A stretch of DNA of 6,528 nt from an uncultured Clostridia bacterium (GTDB lineage Bacteria; Bacillota; Clostridia; Christensenellales; Borkfalkiaceae). Shown here piece by piece: positions 6,437 to 6,528 of this stretch (within the stretch, counting starts at the first letter, position 1; every line of letters starts with the position of its first letter). Below the pieces are notes generated by a model that did not search any database, was not told where the DNA came from, and worked only from the letters and a program-made list of their open reading frames with translations. The stretch covers positions 1-6,528 of the forward strand of contig CAMAHZ010000075.1 of assembly GCA_945834965.1 (NCBI GenBank), read 5' to 3'. Position numbers and translations under genes: made by a program.

Positions 6437-6460
6437 TTCCTCCTTACACCCTGCGGTGCA
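6437..6460 (-). promoter_or_regulatory. Leader hairpin abutting the Shine-Dalgarno of the first glt gene
   Basis: In the minus-strand transcript, TGCACC and GGTGTA (6445-6460) can pair as a 6-bp stem, with one G-U pair, around a GCAG tetraloop. The next bases are the ribosome site AAGGAGG (6439-6445), so the last stem base overlaps it. Seven bases then separate the site from the ATG at 6431. The strong ribosome site fixes the start. The hairpin could tune initiation, but the stem is short and may be incidental. Confidence 0.5.
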
Positions 6461-6496
6461 TAACGTTTGTATAAATATAAATTTTATCTGTAAAAT

Positions 6497-6525
6497 ATTA
6501 TAAAATATACGAAAATTATAGTCAA
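6497..6525 (-). promoter_or_regulatory. Sigma-A-type promoter of the glutamate synthase operon
   Basis: Read on the minus strand, TTGACT (6520-6525) is followed by a 17-bp AT-rich spacer and a perfect TATAAT (6497-6502). This is one mismatch from the full consensus with ideal spacing. Transcription should begin near 6490, giving a leader of about 59 nt before the ATG at 6431. The -35 box is only 3 bases from the window edge, so any upstream operator is out of view. Confidence 0.85.
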
Positions 6526-6528
6526 TTC

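Larger units (their letters stand above)
1328..6490 (-). other. Predicted five-gene transcript for NAD(P)H-linked split glutamate synthase
   Basis: One promoter (6497-6525) and one terminator (1328-1362) bracket five genes. The junctions are a 1-nt overlap (TAATG), two 1-nt gaps (TAATATG and TGATATG) and a 3-nt gap. No internal terminator or room for an internal promoter was seen between the genes. Three genes are the N-terminal, central and C-terminal domains of GltB in separate reading frames, and the other two supply electrons. The order has the electron-input genes between the central and GXGXG subunits. A single mRNA with coupled translation would help keep subunit ratios equal. Confidence 0.8.

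Noticed and set aside
6432..6490. Riboswitch or T-box in the leader of the glutamate synthase operon
   Set aside because: The leader is only about 59 nt and mostly AT-rich. I see no glutamine-riboswitch, T-box or terminator/antiterminator features, only the short hairpin near the ribosome site.

Overview
The window holds six genes, all on the minus strand, so they read from high to low coordinates. The gene content (a split 'archaeal-type' glutamate synthase with ferredoxin-like subunits, no GltD, and a soluble GGDEF protein), the strong AAGGAGG-type ribosome sites, the sigma-A-like promoters and the moderate-to-low GC suggest an anaerobic Firmicute, most likely a clostridial lineage, possibly an uncultured gut one. 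That placement is inference from style and content; no marker gene is present.

Region 1 (about 6528 to 1328) is a five-gene operon. A near-consensus promoter sits at 6497-6525, followed by a leader of about 59 nt with a small hairpin abutting a strong ribosome site. The genes follow in this order: class II glutamine amidotransferase domain (6431-5289), FMN/Fe-S glutamate synthase central domain with an N-terminal 2x[4Fe-4S] module (5289-3787), a 16-cysteine ferredoxin-type subunit (3785-3336), an FAD/NAD(P) oxidoreductase (3334-2105) and the GXGXG beta-helix domain (2101-1376). Every junction is tight: TAATG, TAATATG, TGATATG and a 3-nt gap. An intrinsic terminator (1328-1362) closes the unit. 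Together the three GltB-derived pieces reconstitute one GltB alpha subunit. Glutamine is hydrolysed on the amidotransferase, ammonia should pass to 2-oxoglutarate at the FMN site, and reducing power is probably delivered from NADH through the flavoprotein and the ferredoxin subunit. The usual GltD beta subunit is replaced by this two-protein electron-input module.

Region 2 (about 1290 to 1) is a separate single-gene unit with its own consensus promoter (TTGACA, 16 bp, TATAAT) and a palindrome touching the -35 box. It encodes a soluble diguanylate cyclase in which GGDEF comes first and a GAF-like domain second, the reverse of the usual order, and which lacks the RxxD inhibitory site. A perfect 16-bp inverted repeat lies at the window edge downstream of it.

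No RNA genes, mobile elements or CRISPR arrays were seen, and no stretch longer than about 155 bases lacks a gene. I do not see a clearly new system. The most interesting points are the electron-input module of the split glutamate synthase and the inverted GGDEF-GAF architecture.
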